Shown: one piece after another, positions 23,706 to 36,900 of the stretch | How the letters are laid out: every line of letters begins with the position of its first letter | Numbering within the stretch: position 1 is the stretch's first letter | Assembly: GCA_026874595.1 (NCBI GenBank) | Contig: CM049318.1 | Coordinates: 55,319,250-55,383,249 of the forward strand | DNA length: 64,000 nucleotides | Direction of reading: 5' to 3' | DNA from: Sipunculus nudus | Taxonomy: Eukaryota; Annelida; Sipuncula; Golfingiida; Sipunculidae | Notes under the pieces: model-generated | The model's database searches: none | What the model saw: only the letters and a program-made list of their open reading frames with translations | Told to the model about the DNA's origin: nothing | Program-made: the position numbers and the translations under genes

Positions 23706-24499
23706 ATTTAATGGGGAAACCACATTGTTTGAAGTCTGCATTTGAACTGATATTACAATAATGTATTAGTTTGCAAAAATGTCAGAAGATTCTTTGGGTA
23801 CCCATAATGTAAAAAAAATTGATAAGCTTATGCATATTTGTCTCAAATATCCCTTTGGTCAAGCAAAGTTGCCATAATGGTAAATACTGGACTTCACCAG
23901 TGATGTTTGCCTTGTATGTATACACCTGTCACGTCAGAGCTAACAAGTCTTGTCACCTGTGTTTTGCACTCATCAAGAGAGTAGTCTATAGTTGACAGCA
24001 TTGGTACTGTCAACCTTGACTTGAGCTCAAGTGAATGTGTGATAAGCTAGCTAGATTAATCACCCATAGTGTCAATGGAGATCAAAACAGGTGTGCATGT
24101 AATTAGCATATTCAGCCATTACTGGCTGAATATGTACATGAGACTGGAGTCCCACAGGTCTAATTAACTGATTAATCATCTGCCTGTTACTGAACTCCCA
24201 GTGATGCACCTAATTAGCATCACAGACGTTTTCTATAGAAATTGGGGAGAAGAGCTCAGTACTGAACATGATTAATTATCACCTTTTTGAACCTTGGGGA
24301 TTTATATAACTGTTGAGGTAATGACTTTGGCGTCTTTCTCAGAAGAGATTCAGAATTAACAGTATATTCATTAAAGCAGCTGCAAGAAGAAATCATGATA
24401 TATTAAGTTAATTTTGAAAATAATTATCACATAGAATCCAAGATGCAGAGTGAAACAATATTATATGAGAAGATATTTCTGCATCATTTTTCAGTTAAC

Positions 24500-24741
24500 A
24501 TGAGTGCCAGACCTAGACCAGTCACTGCCACAGTCAGGCCTCCTCAGCCACTGACCAGTACTCCGAAAGCCCACAGATACTCACTGTCATCCGGGTCCTC
24601 CACAGAGTCTCTGTTATCCGTGCTGAATCACGAGAGCTGTGAGAGTCTGCTGATGTCAGACGAGGAGGTGGAGGAGGTCAAAGTTGTCAAGGAAAACACA
24701 CAGAAAGCTGATAAACCCCAGGTTCAGAATAACAGTCATAG
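24500..24741 (+). CDS. CCDC34: CCDC34 coding exon 1
   Basis: Encodes MSARPRPVTATVRPPQPLTS to NNSH, low-complexity Ser/Pro-rich then acidic. Donor ATAG|GTAACT. Confidence 0.8.
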
Positions 24742-27700
24742 GTAACTATGTTTAATTGTAAGGAAATTATGTGCTGTTAAAGATTATCTTGCCAAAAATT
24801 ACAAGTTCATTTATATTCCAAAGGCTTCTCATCATAGCAGAGTGATGGGGCGATTTGAACCAGACCTTCACTACAAATATAGTTACTCAAGTTTATATTG
24901 TGGTTAACTTTTTCTTCCCAGAGTTTTCTTATTTGTGATATTCACTAAAGGAAGATAATGGCAAAAAGAAGGCTAAAAAAAGGTATTGTTTTCAGGCACC
25001 GCCTGTGTTAATTTTAACTCTCCACATCAAAATTAAAAATTTTGATATTCATCTTTCAAGAAGATAAAATAATACAATTTTGATAACATTTCTTTTGTTA
25101 TGTATTGCTTTTACCTGATAAGCAATAAAATCTGTTATTTTCATGCTTTTCCCTAATTATATGCCCTTTTTTATTGTAACATACAAAAAAGGTAAAAAAT
25201 AAAATATCGGCCGCCCACACTGTTTCCAGAAAAAAAGTGCCTGAGAACCATTTTTTCGGCCTGTGAAGCATATTTCTTTTTGCCTAAGTCATTTTTTAAT
25301 AATAAACCCTATCTACACAGGGTAAACAGTCATTTATACTGACAGCATATCATCTACATTATCCATGCCTGTCGTGTCAAGCTTAATATTGTACATGAAA
25401 ATGCATTTTTATGTTGTGAATCAAATCTTTCCAGTATACATGGTATCAGAACTGTCATATTGTCATCTGAAAGTGAACATTTCTGTTTGTTCGATGTTCC
25501 CTGACTTACCAAAGGTCCTGGTCAAATCTGTAGATTTCATGTGCATATTAAATGCCTTATATATTAATGAATATAATCTGCCTAGGATACTGAACATTTA
25601 GTGAGAGCATGAAAAGGGAACTTTAAAATATTGAAAAAATTAAAATGGCAAAATCAAGTCCTGCAAATAAGAAGCAAACCACAGCATTTAGATTCATTCC
25701 TGGGAAGACTGGTACAGGAGTTTTCACGGTGGATATATTATCATTTGGTGTTAGCAGGAAATTAATATCTTTACACTGGCTAATAAGTAGTAAACCATCC
25801 TTTTAAAAAAGAAAGGCAAGTGGACTGGACAAGGTAATTATGGTATTTTTTAATTCATGAAACATTTACCAAGGTGCAATTTCTTTTATTAAGTGTGTTG
25901 AAATAATTCTATTGTTTCTTTTTATTTCATCAAGCCAGAACATATTTTTCATTCAGTTATATTTGAGATATTTGATATTGCATTTCTCATTTAAAAAAGA
26001 ATTTGCAATAACCTTTGGGTACCCCAAGAAGTGGTTTATAAAAAAAAAGTGTATCCTTTATTAAATACAAATTGCATTTGTTTCAGGAGTAACATCTCTA
26101 ATGTTGCAACCGAAGAAAAGACAGAGGAAAAGGCAGATCCTTCATCACCTCAAAAAGATATGAAACTGTCAGCTTGGGAACAGTGGCTTATACAGAAAAC
26201 TAAAGAATTCCGGTTACATCAAAAAGAAGAGGCAGAAAAACTGAGAAAAGAAAAAGAGGAAGCAGAGAGAATCAAACAAGAGAAGGCTGAGAAGTTAAAA
26301 AGTCAAGAAGGGAAAATTAATGAATGGATTGAACGCAAAAATATGTTGGAAAAAATGCGGAAAAAAGAAATAAAAGTGAAAGAATTAACAGAAAAGGAAA
26401 TCAAGGAACAAGAAAAGAAAAAGATTGAAGAAAAAGCGACGGTGAAATATAATGAGTGGCTTATTCAGAAAAGAAAACAACTGAAGGAGAAGAAGAAACA
26501 AGAACGTGAAAAACAGAAGCAAGAACAAGAAGAAAAAGCAGAAAGGCAGAAAAAATGTGATGAAGTGTTCGAAGCGTGGTGTAAAAAGGCTCAGAACAGA
26601 CCTCGAAGTGCCCCGCAGAGTTTCGGCTACATGTCTGGGAAACTCACAGGTTTGTGTCTTTTGTAATGCAGTGTGTCATTAATTTGAAGAGCAAAGTGTC
26701 CATATAACTAGAATTCATATATAACTGTCCAAAAAACTTTTGAAATCAGAACAGGAATTTCAATTTGCATGTAAGTGAAAGCCTGCCAAGTGTTCACATT
26801 ACCGAAAGCAACAACAATATTTTTTCCAGTAAATTATGAAATAATGAAATCCATGCCCAGAACATATAAACTGCTCTATTCTTCCCCTTTACCTGCTAAT
26901 ATAGTTTGAAAGATGGTTCTTGTGTCCATACAGCCAGAAATGGTGACATCATTTGCTGATCTGTCATGTGCCGTTCATTTGCTGATGCCTTTCCAGATTC
27001 AATTGGCTCCAAAAATGATTTCCTGTTTTCTCATTTCAAAATCTCCCTCCCCTTCTATGTGAGAAACTGTTTGCAAGTTTTTACTGTAATTCCTTTTGCT
27101 GCTAGATAAAGAGATTTATCAATGGCTTTAACATCCTGTTGTTGATCTCAATTTTCATGAGTTTTGTTATAGAATGTTGCTCAGGACATTTGGATTACAG
27201 TAGCATTTGTATGTACAGGATGTAACAACCTGAAAAGTTGCTTTTTGGATAAGCAGGTCCACTAATAATATAATAACAAATTAACAGTGGATAATATAAA
27301 ACATTCTGTATAACATGTGTCACTTTTACTGTCCATGAAAGAGTGATCTCAAGGCATTTGCTGGCTGGATCAGCTCATTTAATGCACTGACATATGTTGG
27401 AATGAGGCTACATAATTGAATCAAAAGTGTATAACTGAAACCTTATATTGCAGCCAATAATATTTCATAGGCAACCAGTGAAGTTATATAAGCACAAGCA
27501 TTATCTGGTTTGGCCTTCAGTATTTTGTGATGAGTCGGGATTTTGTACTGTAGATTCTCAATAAAATATTTAATTCTATTTGAAAAAGTATAATTAATTA
27601 TGTGTAATAATAGATATTATCAATTTCTTATTAACTGTAAAGATTTATATATTTTCAGGTTACCATGACACCAATGCATACCCCATCCCAAGCTTCTACA

Positions 27701-27798
27701 ATCCAATACCATGGCAACCCATCCATGTCCCCACAGTCAAGACAGAGAGGAAGAAAAGAAAGAAAAAGGCCACATGGAACCCAAATAAGTACTTGTGA
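24500..27798 (+). CDS. CCDC34: Coiled-coil domain-containing protein 34 (three exons, complete)
   Basis: Exons 24500-24741, 26087-26649 and 27659-27798 join in frame to a 314-residue protein (945 nt including the stop), slightly shorter than the human protein as I recall it. The N-terminus is Ser/Pro-rich and ends in an acidic patch (DEEVEEVKVV). The middle exon is a long charged helix with three W-containing blocks (SAWEQWLIQKTKEF, KINEWIERKN, YNEWLIQKRKQ) and then FEAWCKKAQNRPRSAPQSFG. The last exon gives YPIPSFYNPIPWQPIHVP. The order of W blocks, the RP.SA.SFGY.SGKLTG block and the FYNPIPW.PIH end identify CCDC34. Family knowledge: vertebrate CCDC34 is needed for sperm flagellum assembly. 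The start at 24500 follows an acceptor TTTTTCAG at 24494; an in-frame ATG at 24443 would precede that acceptor. A polyadenylation-like AATAAA lies at 29475. Confidence 0.9.
24742..26086. other. CCDC34 intron 1
   Basis: Non-coding. Contains a MITE copy at 24988-25252 and a fragment gaagcaaaccacag near 25670. Confidence 0.6.
24988..25252 (+). mobile_element. MITE, copy 1 (CAGGCAC ends)
   Basis: Starts tattgttttcaggcacc and ends gtgcctgagaaccat, giving inverted ends around CAGGCAC. It shares ttctgttattttcatgctttt-type text with 32690-32960 at matching positions. No ORF. Confidence 0.65.
26087..26649 (+). CDS. CCDC34: CCDC34 coding exon 2 (coiled coil)
   Basis: Acceptor TTTCAG, donor ACAG|GTTTGT. 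Dominated by K/E/Q heptads from about residue 105 to 250, with the conserved tryptophans. Ends SFGYMSGKLT. Confidence 0.9.
26650..27658. other. CCDC34 intron 2
   Basis: AT-rich; no feature recognised. Confidence 0.6.
27659..27798 (+). CDS. CCDC34: CCDC34 coding exon 3
   Basis: Acceptor TTTTCAG. Encodes GYHDTNAYPIPSFYNPIPWQ, a basic KKRKKK run and a TGA stop at 27796-27798. This is the family's conserved C-terminal block. Confidence 0.9.
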
Positions 27799-28184
27799 AC
27801 TGTTATATAGTGTAAATGTGTTGTTAAATTCATCCCTTATAAATGGATTATACTGTTAGTACCTGCACTAGACAGGTGGTGTTATTAACATCATCTTAAA
27901 ATATGTTCTGAAGCACAATGATTCATTGCTTTACTTCATATCGTCATTTGTATCATGCTACAGTAATTATATTATGCTTAAAGACTGCTGCATCTCCATA
28001 TGTGCCCAACTGTTGCCAAACTGTTCGTCATTAATTGTCCATCATATGCGTTAATATAATCTGTCTGTATAGAATCTCATTGTCTTCATGAAATACACTT
28101 GAAAAAATAGCGACTCAGAGAGTGTTTATAGTTAAGACTCATGAGAAGTACTATAAATGGTAAAATGATTTGCTGGGAGTGGAT

Positions 28185-28290
28185 ATGACAGCCTGATGGT
28201 AAAGCAGTTGGCCTTTGGAACTGAAGGTCCCCGGTTTGATTTGTACCATTGCCTTGATGGTGAAATGGTGGAATATGGATAGAACCTTAG
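28185..28290 (+). repeat. Degraded tRNA-like SINE head
   Basis: The text tgatggtaaagcagttggcc resembles an A box region, and cccggtttgatttgt a degraded B box (GGTTCGANTCC), about 40 bases apart. Too diverged to be a functional tRNA. Confidence 0.4.
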
Positions 28291-29029
28291 TGATTATGTT
28301 TAACATGTGTAACAATGTTGTAACTATTGGTTATGATCAAGATCATTTGAATTTTTCAAGCCCTATGCATAGAAATTGTGAAAGACTGAAGGGTTTATTT
28401 ATAGCATGGTATTCTTATCAAATGGCTACCTTTGTCCTTAATCAGTAGACTCACCAAAAGGCCATGGGCCTGTCCTTTAAACATTTTTTAATAAGCTGTG
28501 TTAAAGTGCCATGAATTTGCATGGAGACAGATGTAATGTTGGAAATAAGGGAATGCAGCTTGAATGCCTGATATATAACTTACTGTAGTTAGATGTCATG
28601 AAGATCAGTGTCACTATGCATAGTTAACATAGTTACATAGATTTCCTCTATGTAAGAATAAGTTTACTGGATGACAATTTGAAATTGTTTCATGTTCAGC
28701 TAAATGGCTCAATGGCGAGTGTGGCTTTTGGTTCTTGTGTCATATCAACCATTGAAATGTCATACAAATTACCCTTGTGCCTGGTATTGTAAAACCTTGG
28801 AATAACTGTGATAATCCATTGCATATCATTTCTATTTCCCCTATGATTTCAATGGGTTTTGGGGATAAGTCACTTTTGTGTTTATTATTGTATCTGTGAA
28901 AATTCAGATGCCTCAAGTGAAGCTCAAGATCAATGGAGATGCAAAGATATTTTTATATATTACTTTCATGTTACCTCTCTACCTCTTGTTGGACAAATCA
29001 GTTACATAATTATCACAATGTGTGATATG

Positions 29030-29033
<4 letters not shown>

Positions 29034-29068
<35 letters not shown>
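29034..29068. repeat. AT dinucleotide microsatellite
   Basis: About seventeen at units. Confidence 0.9.
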
Positions 29069-29072
<4 letters not shown>

Positions 29073-32000
29073 TTCATAATTAATGTAATATTTCTTTTAT
29101 AAAACATGATGACAATTTATTCACCAATATAAACTGACACCTGGGAGATTTTTTTTATTGTCATGATGTTGATACTACATGTTGAAAAGTTGAGTTTTAG
29201 CAGACATTTTCCAAAAGCACATATATGTATTTATGTGACAAATTTCTCTGGAATGGGATACTCATATGCAGAAATTGTAGACAAAATTAACTGTTATGAA
29301 AAGCACACCCGGAGAACCTCAGTGTAGCAAGTCAGGAAAAGTATCTGTTAAATCTGCACATTACACTGGTCATTTCATTTGTAAATTCTTCATCCATTCA
29401 TTCATGAGTTAATTGCCCTTCTTAAAGGACTTGTCTTTTCTGTTATTATCTTTGTACCCTCATTCTGTTTCATTAATAAAACTATTATGTGCCAAATGTA
29501 TAATCAGTGTACTACTATTAATGAAAATGATCTCATCATTATGAAACCTATTCAGTAGATTTAGATCATATACATGTATACCACAGGAATATATAACATG
29601 CACCTGCATACATTACATATCGACTACACAGTCCCTGAAATATTAAAATATTTATGGATTATATCAATCTGACAATCTGCTGGAATGATTGGACCTGTTC
29701 AGTACAAGAATCGTAAGGATTAGTCATGGTGTAAGATACAGCCTTGTGATCAAAGACACAACCTGAGTATGAAAGCGGCCTGGTAAATGTTGTAGCAATC
29801 ACTCAATGAAATTAAAGGTCTAGGACTTTGAGCTGAAGATATTCAGCTCTCAGTATCTGCAAGAGCCTTGCAGGCAAATTGTTGAAATCTTGACTGGTTC
29901 ACACCCAAATCTTAATGACAGACTAAATTATTTCTAGCTTTGTACTTGTAAAAAAAATTGAAATCTGTAAGTCTAAACAAAAATGATTTTTTTATTGTCT
30001 GGTTATCACAGCCTGCAGTGCTACCGACAGACTGTAGACCTATCCTTTGATTAAGAGGGAAAAAAATTTATGGATTAGACTGGGTCAGTTGGTACACTTT
30101 AACGTTGCTTTGTGGCAGCACCTGAGACCAAGTAGATGGCGCCATCTGGCTGCAAATTATATAACTAATTCACCTTTGTTGAATTTTAATGATGGTAAAT
30201 CTGCAACTGTTCTTTATCTACAACATTTGCAGCCAGTGCATTTGTGACTCTTAATCATTTTTTTCCACAAAGGTTTATTGAAGATTTTTAGTAACTGTTA
30301 TTCTACTACCAAACAAACAAACTTATTTTAACTTAATATTGGTCATTAGATAATTCTGCAAACAGACACACATAAACATCCATATACATTCACATGAATA
30401 AATAGCCTTCATGGCAGAGGTAATTATGTTTATCTGTTCCCTGACATTTCATGAATATAATTTTGTATTATGCAAGCCTTTCAGGACTTCATTTCAATAT
30501 TGTACATATAAATACACTTTGTATAAAATAGGTCTGTACCTTTTATTTATCAGTAAGATAGGATTGTTTTCACTGTTTCACTTCTATACTGATTTTGTAA
30601 TGTGCACATTTCAGTCATTAGTCTTGAGTCATTAAGACAAAAAGTGAAATTAGTGGTGAATATACTTCACTAGTTTACTATTGAGTGAAGATCATTATTC
30701 ACTGAGAACAGTGATGATTTTATTACATCATGATTTCACAGTCCAGCTTGTCACCATCACATGTTTCCTTACCTCACTGGCTTGATATTTTAAATCTTTT
30801 TTTTTTCAGTTGGATCAGTTGACAGTTTCAGTTGCATACAATATTTAACTGTTTGAACAATTTATTCATCTTAGTATGAATAAAATATATATTGGATTGA
30901 TATCTTGAAAGGTCACAGGATCAATATAAATTAATAAGAAGCTTTACAAGTATCATCTCCACATTTATGATAAATCTTTAACATTAACAATCTAGACAGA
31001 CCTTGAAAGTAAACAGTAGTAAGTAAAAATATATTTTATCATTGTTTTATTATTGCGACTTTGTGCATTGCTTTTATTTAAAAGTAGGTATGGTATGTGC
31101 CTGTAGTGTACAAAGTAGTCGAGTGAACTTTGTGAAGTTGCACTGGTGTCCATTTTAGGTCTGTTTTGAAGATATAAACAGGATGTATCTTCCACAGCAT
31201 CTTTCAGTTCTATTGTTATTAAGGTCTCAAATCTGTCTCAAGAGTATGTAAGCAATATACTGTAGGTTTCACTTAAGTCTTAACATTACCTAAACTGTTA
31301 CTCTGGAACCACTTGACATGTACATATTCTGTATGCTGAAAATGTTCTCTACAATGTGGTATATGAAAACTTTGAGATGTGCAAAACTGGATGCTATTTT
31401 TTTTTTCATATTAAAAAATATTGATTCTATACATTTAAACTTAGTCGATATTTCCCTGCCATTAAGTGTTGACAGCATTCAGTTTTCAGCATTGAGCTAT
31501 TTACATTTGCTCCCAAAAGCTTAAGATTTTTGCCTGCATATATTTTAAAGCCTTTAACTGATGAAGAAAATATGTTATCCAGTTTATTTTCATACATAAA
31601 TACCCTGTAAAAAAATAAAACGGAGGAAGTTTACACTTTTCAAAAATATCTATATGTGGGGGGGGGGGGGAGGGGTACCTATATTTTAGAACGACACCCA
31701 GAGGTGTTCTTTACATGCAGCATTTATGCTGGAGTACGCTAAGTGGTAATTAAATACCGTTAATTAAATGGAAGTAATTAATGCTTTGAAATCTTTATAA
31801 TATCAATTAGTACTGAAAAACCCAAAGTGTCCATATACCAGACTGTATTGCACCTCTTGTCGAGGGGCTCTGGAACAGTAGTTTGTAAAGTATTTGGAGA
31901 AAACTGAAACAGTGCTTGAAACATGCTCTTGAGAATGTTTTAAGACCTTAATGGAATGAATTTTTTATAGACTTTCAAGCATCAAAGAGGGGGTATTTAA

Positions 32001-32687
32001 GCTGTGATATGTGTCAAAAGACCATTAATGATAAAAGGCTCATCTGGAATTGCTTTATGTATGTTAAATAAATACATGTATGTTAAAATTTTGTTTTCCC
32101 TGAGTTAATCTGTTGCTGCTCCGTTGGAAAGTCTGCAAAGCTGTATGGATCATTTTTTAAGTAGTGGTGATAAGAATGGTGCACTGAACAAGTAAAATCA
32201 TCCAAACTATTAAAGGCTTTTGGACCTTCAATATTTTCCAGGGAGTCCCATTCATATCACTTCCTCCTCTGTATATACGATATTTACCAATGTTTTAACT
32301 TTTTGCCGAAAGTACCGGTACACTGATGGCGATTTCAGATGACCACAATTTCTAATTGGGTGAGGGCAAATTTTTTCAGCCACTTCTGTTTATGTGCCTC
32401 TGCAAGATATCTAGAAAGGGGATTCATGGATTTTAATGATATGCAACAGCTAGAACTGATTAAATTTTGGTTTAAATTGTCCTGCAAATAACTCCAGGCC
32501 ACAAAAACAGTTCTGGGAACAAAAATATGGCGTAAGCGGGTGATTTTTTTAACCAGGTGAGACAACACATGGAATTTTGCATGCATGCCTGGACAATACA
32601 AACAAATACTTCAGTTTTTCAGTGTATCAACACAACATTTTAGCCCATTTTCCAAAATGTTAAGGTTTCTTAGGCCCAAAAAAGTAA

Positions 32688-32962
32688 AAGGTATGATTCT
32701 CAGGCACCATTTGTGTCAATTTTTATCCTCCACATAACAAATTTTTAATTTGGTTTTCATCTTTTCAAGAAGATAAAAATAAATACAATTTTGATAAGAT
32801 TTCCTTTCTTAAGTAGTGTTTTCACCTGTTCAACCATAAAATTCTGTTATTTTCATGCTTTTCCCTGATCTAATGACATTATTATTGAAAAATACAAAAA
32901 AGGTAAAAAAATATATCACTCGCCTGCACCGATTTCTAAAAAAAGTGCCTGAGAACCATACT
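32688..32962 (+). mobile_element. MITE, copy 2 (CAGGCAC ends)
   Basis: Starts ggtatgattctcaggcacc and ends gtgcctgagaaccatact; the two ends are inverted copies (ATGGTTCTCAGGCAC). The interior matches 24988-25252 in the same orientation. Confidence 0.7.
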
Positions 32963-33354
32963 ATGGCAAATTTGTGCCATAGGACAAATGAGCAACATTA
33001 CCAAAGACTTGGCCTTCATTTGCATAAAAAAAAAATGGATCCACAAAAAATACAAACAAAATATTTTTTTATGGCAGTAAATTTTCTGAAGGCTTCAAGA
33101 TGGATGTGTTATGGGATTTACAATATTGTTAATCTCTAGGGAATATAACTTAACCACAAAATAATCATATGAAGCATGAATCAGTGTAGTCATTAGCCTC
33201 GCTGAAAATGATGATATACCTGTATATTGTACATCACAAGTAGCCTCACTGAACAAGATGACGTCATATCCCAAACTTTACACGCAGCCTGGCTAAACAT
33301 AATTACATCATACCATGTGCGTCACTTGGTCAAAACTAACTGTAAACTTAATAT

Positions 33355-33915
33355 TTTTTAAGCCCATAATTTTTTAAGTATTTCACATTTTGTCCTCAAA
33401 TTTGGTACACCAATTGTCCCTACCATGCTGTGAAGGGGTTTGAAAACCAGTGACCTTGACCATCTTCAAGGTCAAATTTGCTGAAATGTAAAATTTTGGG
33501 GGTATATTGTAAATATGATAACTTTTGAAGAGCTGCATTTTTTTCCTCCGAAATTTGACACAATAATGGTTCCTACTGAAATCTCAGACAAGTTAGAAAT
33601 CCAGTGACCTTGACCTTCATCTCCCAGGTCAAATCTGCCAAAATGGAAAAATTATTGTGAAGCCCATAACTTTTGAAGTATTTCACATTTTGTCTTCACA
33701 TTTGGTACACTGATTGTTACTAATAAGTTCTTGAAGGAGTTCAAAAGCTGGTGACCTTGACCAATATCTTGAAGGTCAAACCAGCCCAATCATTCTTATT
33801 GCCTTGTGAACAAGATAACTTTTGAAGGGTTGGATATTTTCCTCCCAAATTTTAAACACTGATTGTTCCCAAGAAAATCTTGAATGAGTTTGAAGCTGGT
33901 GACCTTTACACGGTA
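33355..33915 (+). repeat. Tandem array of ~150 bp with GTGACCTTGACC
   Basis: Units are marked by cagtgaccttgacc near 33448, 33602 and 33747 and by ggtgacctttac near 33897. They alternate with cataacttttgaagtatttc and ttggtacactgattgt blocks. About four units, diverged. Confidence 0.65.
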
Positions 33916-36900
33916 GAACTCTCAACATGTCTTCATTGATATAACCTATATGCAAACAGGGGAGATGGGGCAGGGGGGGGGGGGTGAAGACATCTGTTTT
34001 TGCAAGTTCTGAAAACAACCCATTTTACTGGGTGTAAACAAAAATCAGGTGCGGCTTGAAAGAGTCAACTCATTTTTAAATTGTATATTGGTTAGTGGTA
34101 CAGTGAGAGATGACACACATTAGGGAATGGGAAACTGGGCTGAGGCAATAATGCTAGGAGGGCATGTGTTCATTCTCACTCGGTGTGGGTTTGTGCTTGT
34201 TCACAATATAACTCGCGCAGTCATGGATGGAATCTCATGAAATTAACATGGCATTATTGGAATGGGCCAAGGAAGAATTGATCAGATTTTGGTGTAGGTT
34301 CAGCAAATGAACCGGCTCCAGAAAGGAATTTCTCAAATGTCCAGTTACTTATGCATGAATGAACCTGGGAATAAGGGCCGAGTATGTGAATGCCAACATG
34401 GGTTTTGGGAAATTTTGCACAAATGCACCAGGGAGTATGGGCTGAATAATAAGAGAATGCAAACAGGTTCATCCCACATTAAGTGACTGCCCACATGAGG
34501 CCTGCATTCCTTAGAATGTAGATTTCTAGTGTATTTACATTTACAGTCGAGTAAAGAACAAAGAACAAGACAAAGTGATTATATTTTAGACTTTTATAGA
34601 GAAAAACAGTTCTATTCTACACTCGCATCAGCAGACATATATATATACAGGCAGTAATTACAAGTCTAGATGAACACAATACGGCTGAAATAATCAGCCT
34701 AAAAGATTGAAAACCTAGCCCTGAATAGTTGTAAAAATAACCTCTGAAACTTTTCAAAACATTTACAGTTAGTTTTTACAGAAAATGAGAAATACATGTA
34801 TATTCTGTGAACACCATGATATATCTATTTATTTTGAACCAAAAAAAAAAGGAATTTAATATATATATATTGGTTGGTTACAAAAAAACTAACATTAACA
34901 TTTAATTGTCAGGTGGTTATAATGGTAATTAAAAAAGATACAGAAATGTGTAGCTGCATAAACTTTTATAAATCATTAGAAAATACACCTTTATCTTTGG
35001 TAAACATCTGTCAGTACAACCATCCCAGGAGACCACTCCAAATTAATTATATAAAATATTAAGATCAGAGCAGACAGAAATTTGCAAATCTGCTATTCAC
35101 ACTCCTTATTTGGCATCAACCTTTGAGAATGTACCTATATATGGTATAAAAGTTTGGTTCTTGACTACTTATTTTGATTATTTAAAAAAAAATTCTTTGA
35201 CAGATGCCAAAGAGATGATTTCATAATAAAATAAATAATAAAGCATGCTTAATCCATAAACAAATGTAAAATTTACAATCATGTTATTAGAGACATGCAT
35301 AAATATATACAACTGTTATTTTTATTTACACACCTTGTATACAGTAAACAATGCTCCCAGTTCTGTATTTTACTTGTATTTGGTACTGTGTATACATTAA
35401 ACTAAGCTCATGGGTTTGTATTTCACCATATATTTGGTACCTATTTTGGTATTTATGCTGATAGATATCTCAATGACAAATTACATACTTGGGTTTATTT
35501 AGTACAGTTTATTACAAGTGTCTGTGATGGTATATCCTGTTGGTACAATTAAGATTTTATGTTTATAATTTAAATATAAATGTAGGGAAAAAGCTTGCCA
35601 CATATTTTACACGAGATTGTTAGTTTCTAGCTCAATGCTTGATCAGATGGAACATTAATATAAGTTTTCCAATGGGCCCTGGTACTTCAACCCTCTGAAT
35701 TCAACAATGGTAATATTGTATACAAATAATGAATGATCATGCATAGATGACTTAAGAATCACTAGCAAAGCAGATATATTATATCAGCTAAGTGACATAA
35801 TAGTTTGATTTCAGTATAAAATATGCACATCTGAACTTTTACCAGTATGCTTTGTACACAAAGATGCACCTAGGTCTGATTATGAAAAGTTGGCTGACTT
35901 TGTTTTTATTTACAGGGCTCATCATTAACAATCACCTGGTCACCAAAGGCCAATAAATTTACAATCAGGAGATCAGTTTTTTACTCGACTTATGACAAAA
36001 TAAATATTTCAAACTGTGATCTAAATTTTAATTTGTTGGTAAATTTTGTAATTAAATTATGTAAATGAATAACAAAATAAATTTGTTGGACTGATTTTGT
36101 TGTAAGGACTATTATTTTAATTAGTTTTGTTTTACAAGTTATCTGAGTGAGTATTATTTTTCTGCCTATGACAAACCCTAGTTTATCAATGTGACAGACA
36201 AATCCTATAATCTTGAAGTCCACAGCACCAATGGTTATTGTAGGCAGCCATCTGTCATATTTCCTACTGGTACAGCCTTACATTTCTAAATTGAATGTTT
36301 ATATACCCACAAGTTAATTGGGCCACATTAATCATTTGATGATATTTGTGAAGTTTAAAGCACCAGCAGGGAATGAGGTCTGTAATGAAGCACAAATCCT
36401 AAAAGTTTTGTAGTAAAAAGAAGAGTTCTGTGTAAACCTACTACACAGTCAATGGTGACCACATTAAAAATGTTAACAAAAATTTTGGCTAAAATTTAAG
36501 ATCGAAAGAAAAAAGTTTGAATTATTGCTATATTAAAATTAATGGTTAACCATATACATAGAACTGTACTTAAGCCTGTAACTTCCATAAATTAGGTCAC
36601 AATGACCTAGTTCTGTTACTAAGGTATATACTGAACATAAATATGCTTATACTGATAAAATAAGTGAAAAATGTTGGGCACATACTGAGTGAATAAAATC
36701 TGAATAATGTGAAGCATATTCTTTTGTCAGTAGCTTCTTCAAAATGAAGTCACCATGACCTGATTTTAAGTGTGAAATGCAAAAATATTTACACAAAGAA
36801 GTCTTGACTAAATGTTAACTACAGCAGCTACAAAACATACATAAGGCAGCTACATTACAGCTTAATTACATGCACTCTAATTAATATTCTTAGTTAAGCA

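Larger units (their letters stand above)
20450..24499. other. Divergent intergenic region between the dynein and CCDC34 genes
   Basis: The dynein gene is transcribed leftward from about here and CCDC34 rightward, so the ~4 kb between their start codons should hold both promoters. A possible minus-strand 5' UTR exon with donor CAGCAG|GTGAGC ends near 22274. It would contain a short upstream open frame starting ATGGCGACTTGG. A GTTGCC half-site lies at 22346. No convincing promoter element can be assigned by eye. Confidence 0.4.
27799..32687. other. 3' flank of CCDC34 / intergenic
   Basis: No supported coding segment. Holds a degraded tRNA-like SINE near 28185 (gatggtaaagcagttggcct, then ggtccccggtttgattt), an at microsatellite at 29034-29068, a possible poly(A) signal AATAAA at 29475 and a run of 13 G near 31658. 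The small open frames are unsupported. Confidence 0.45.

Noticed and set aside
24443-24499. Upstream in-frame ATG of CCDC34 at 24443
   Set aside because: A strong acceptor (TTTTTCAG) ends at 24494 and the conserved-looking start MSARPRP follows at 24500, so the 19 upstream codons are probably intronic.
34254-34472. Minus-strand frames at 33776-34472 as possible exons
   Set aside because: No domain, no phase-compatible partner and overlap with repeat DNA.
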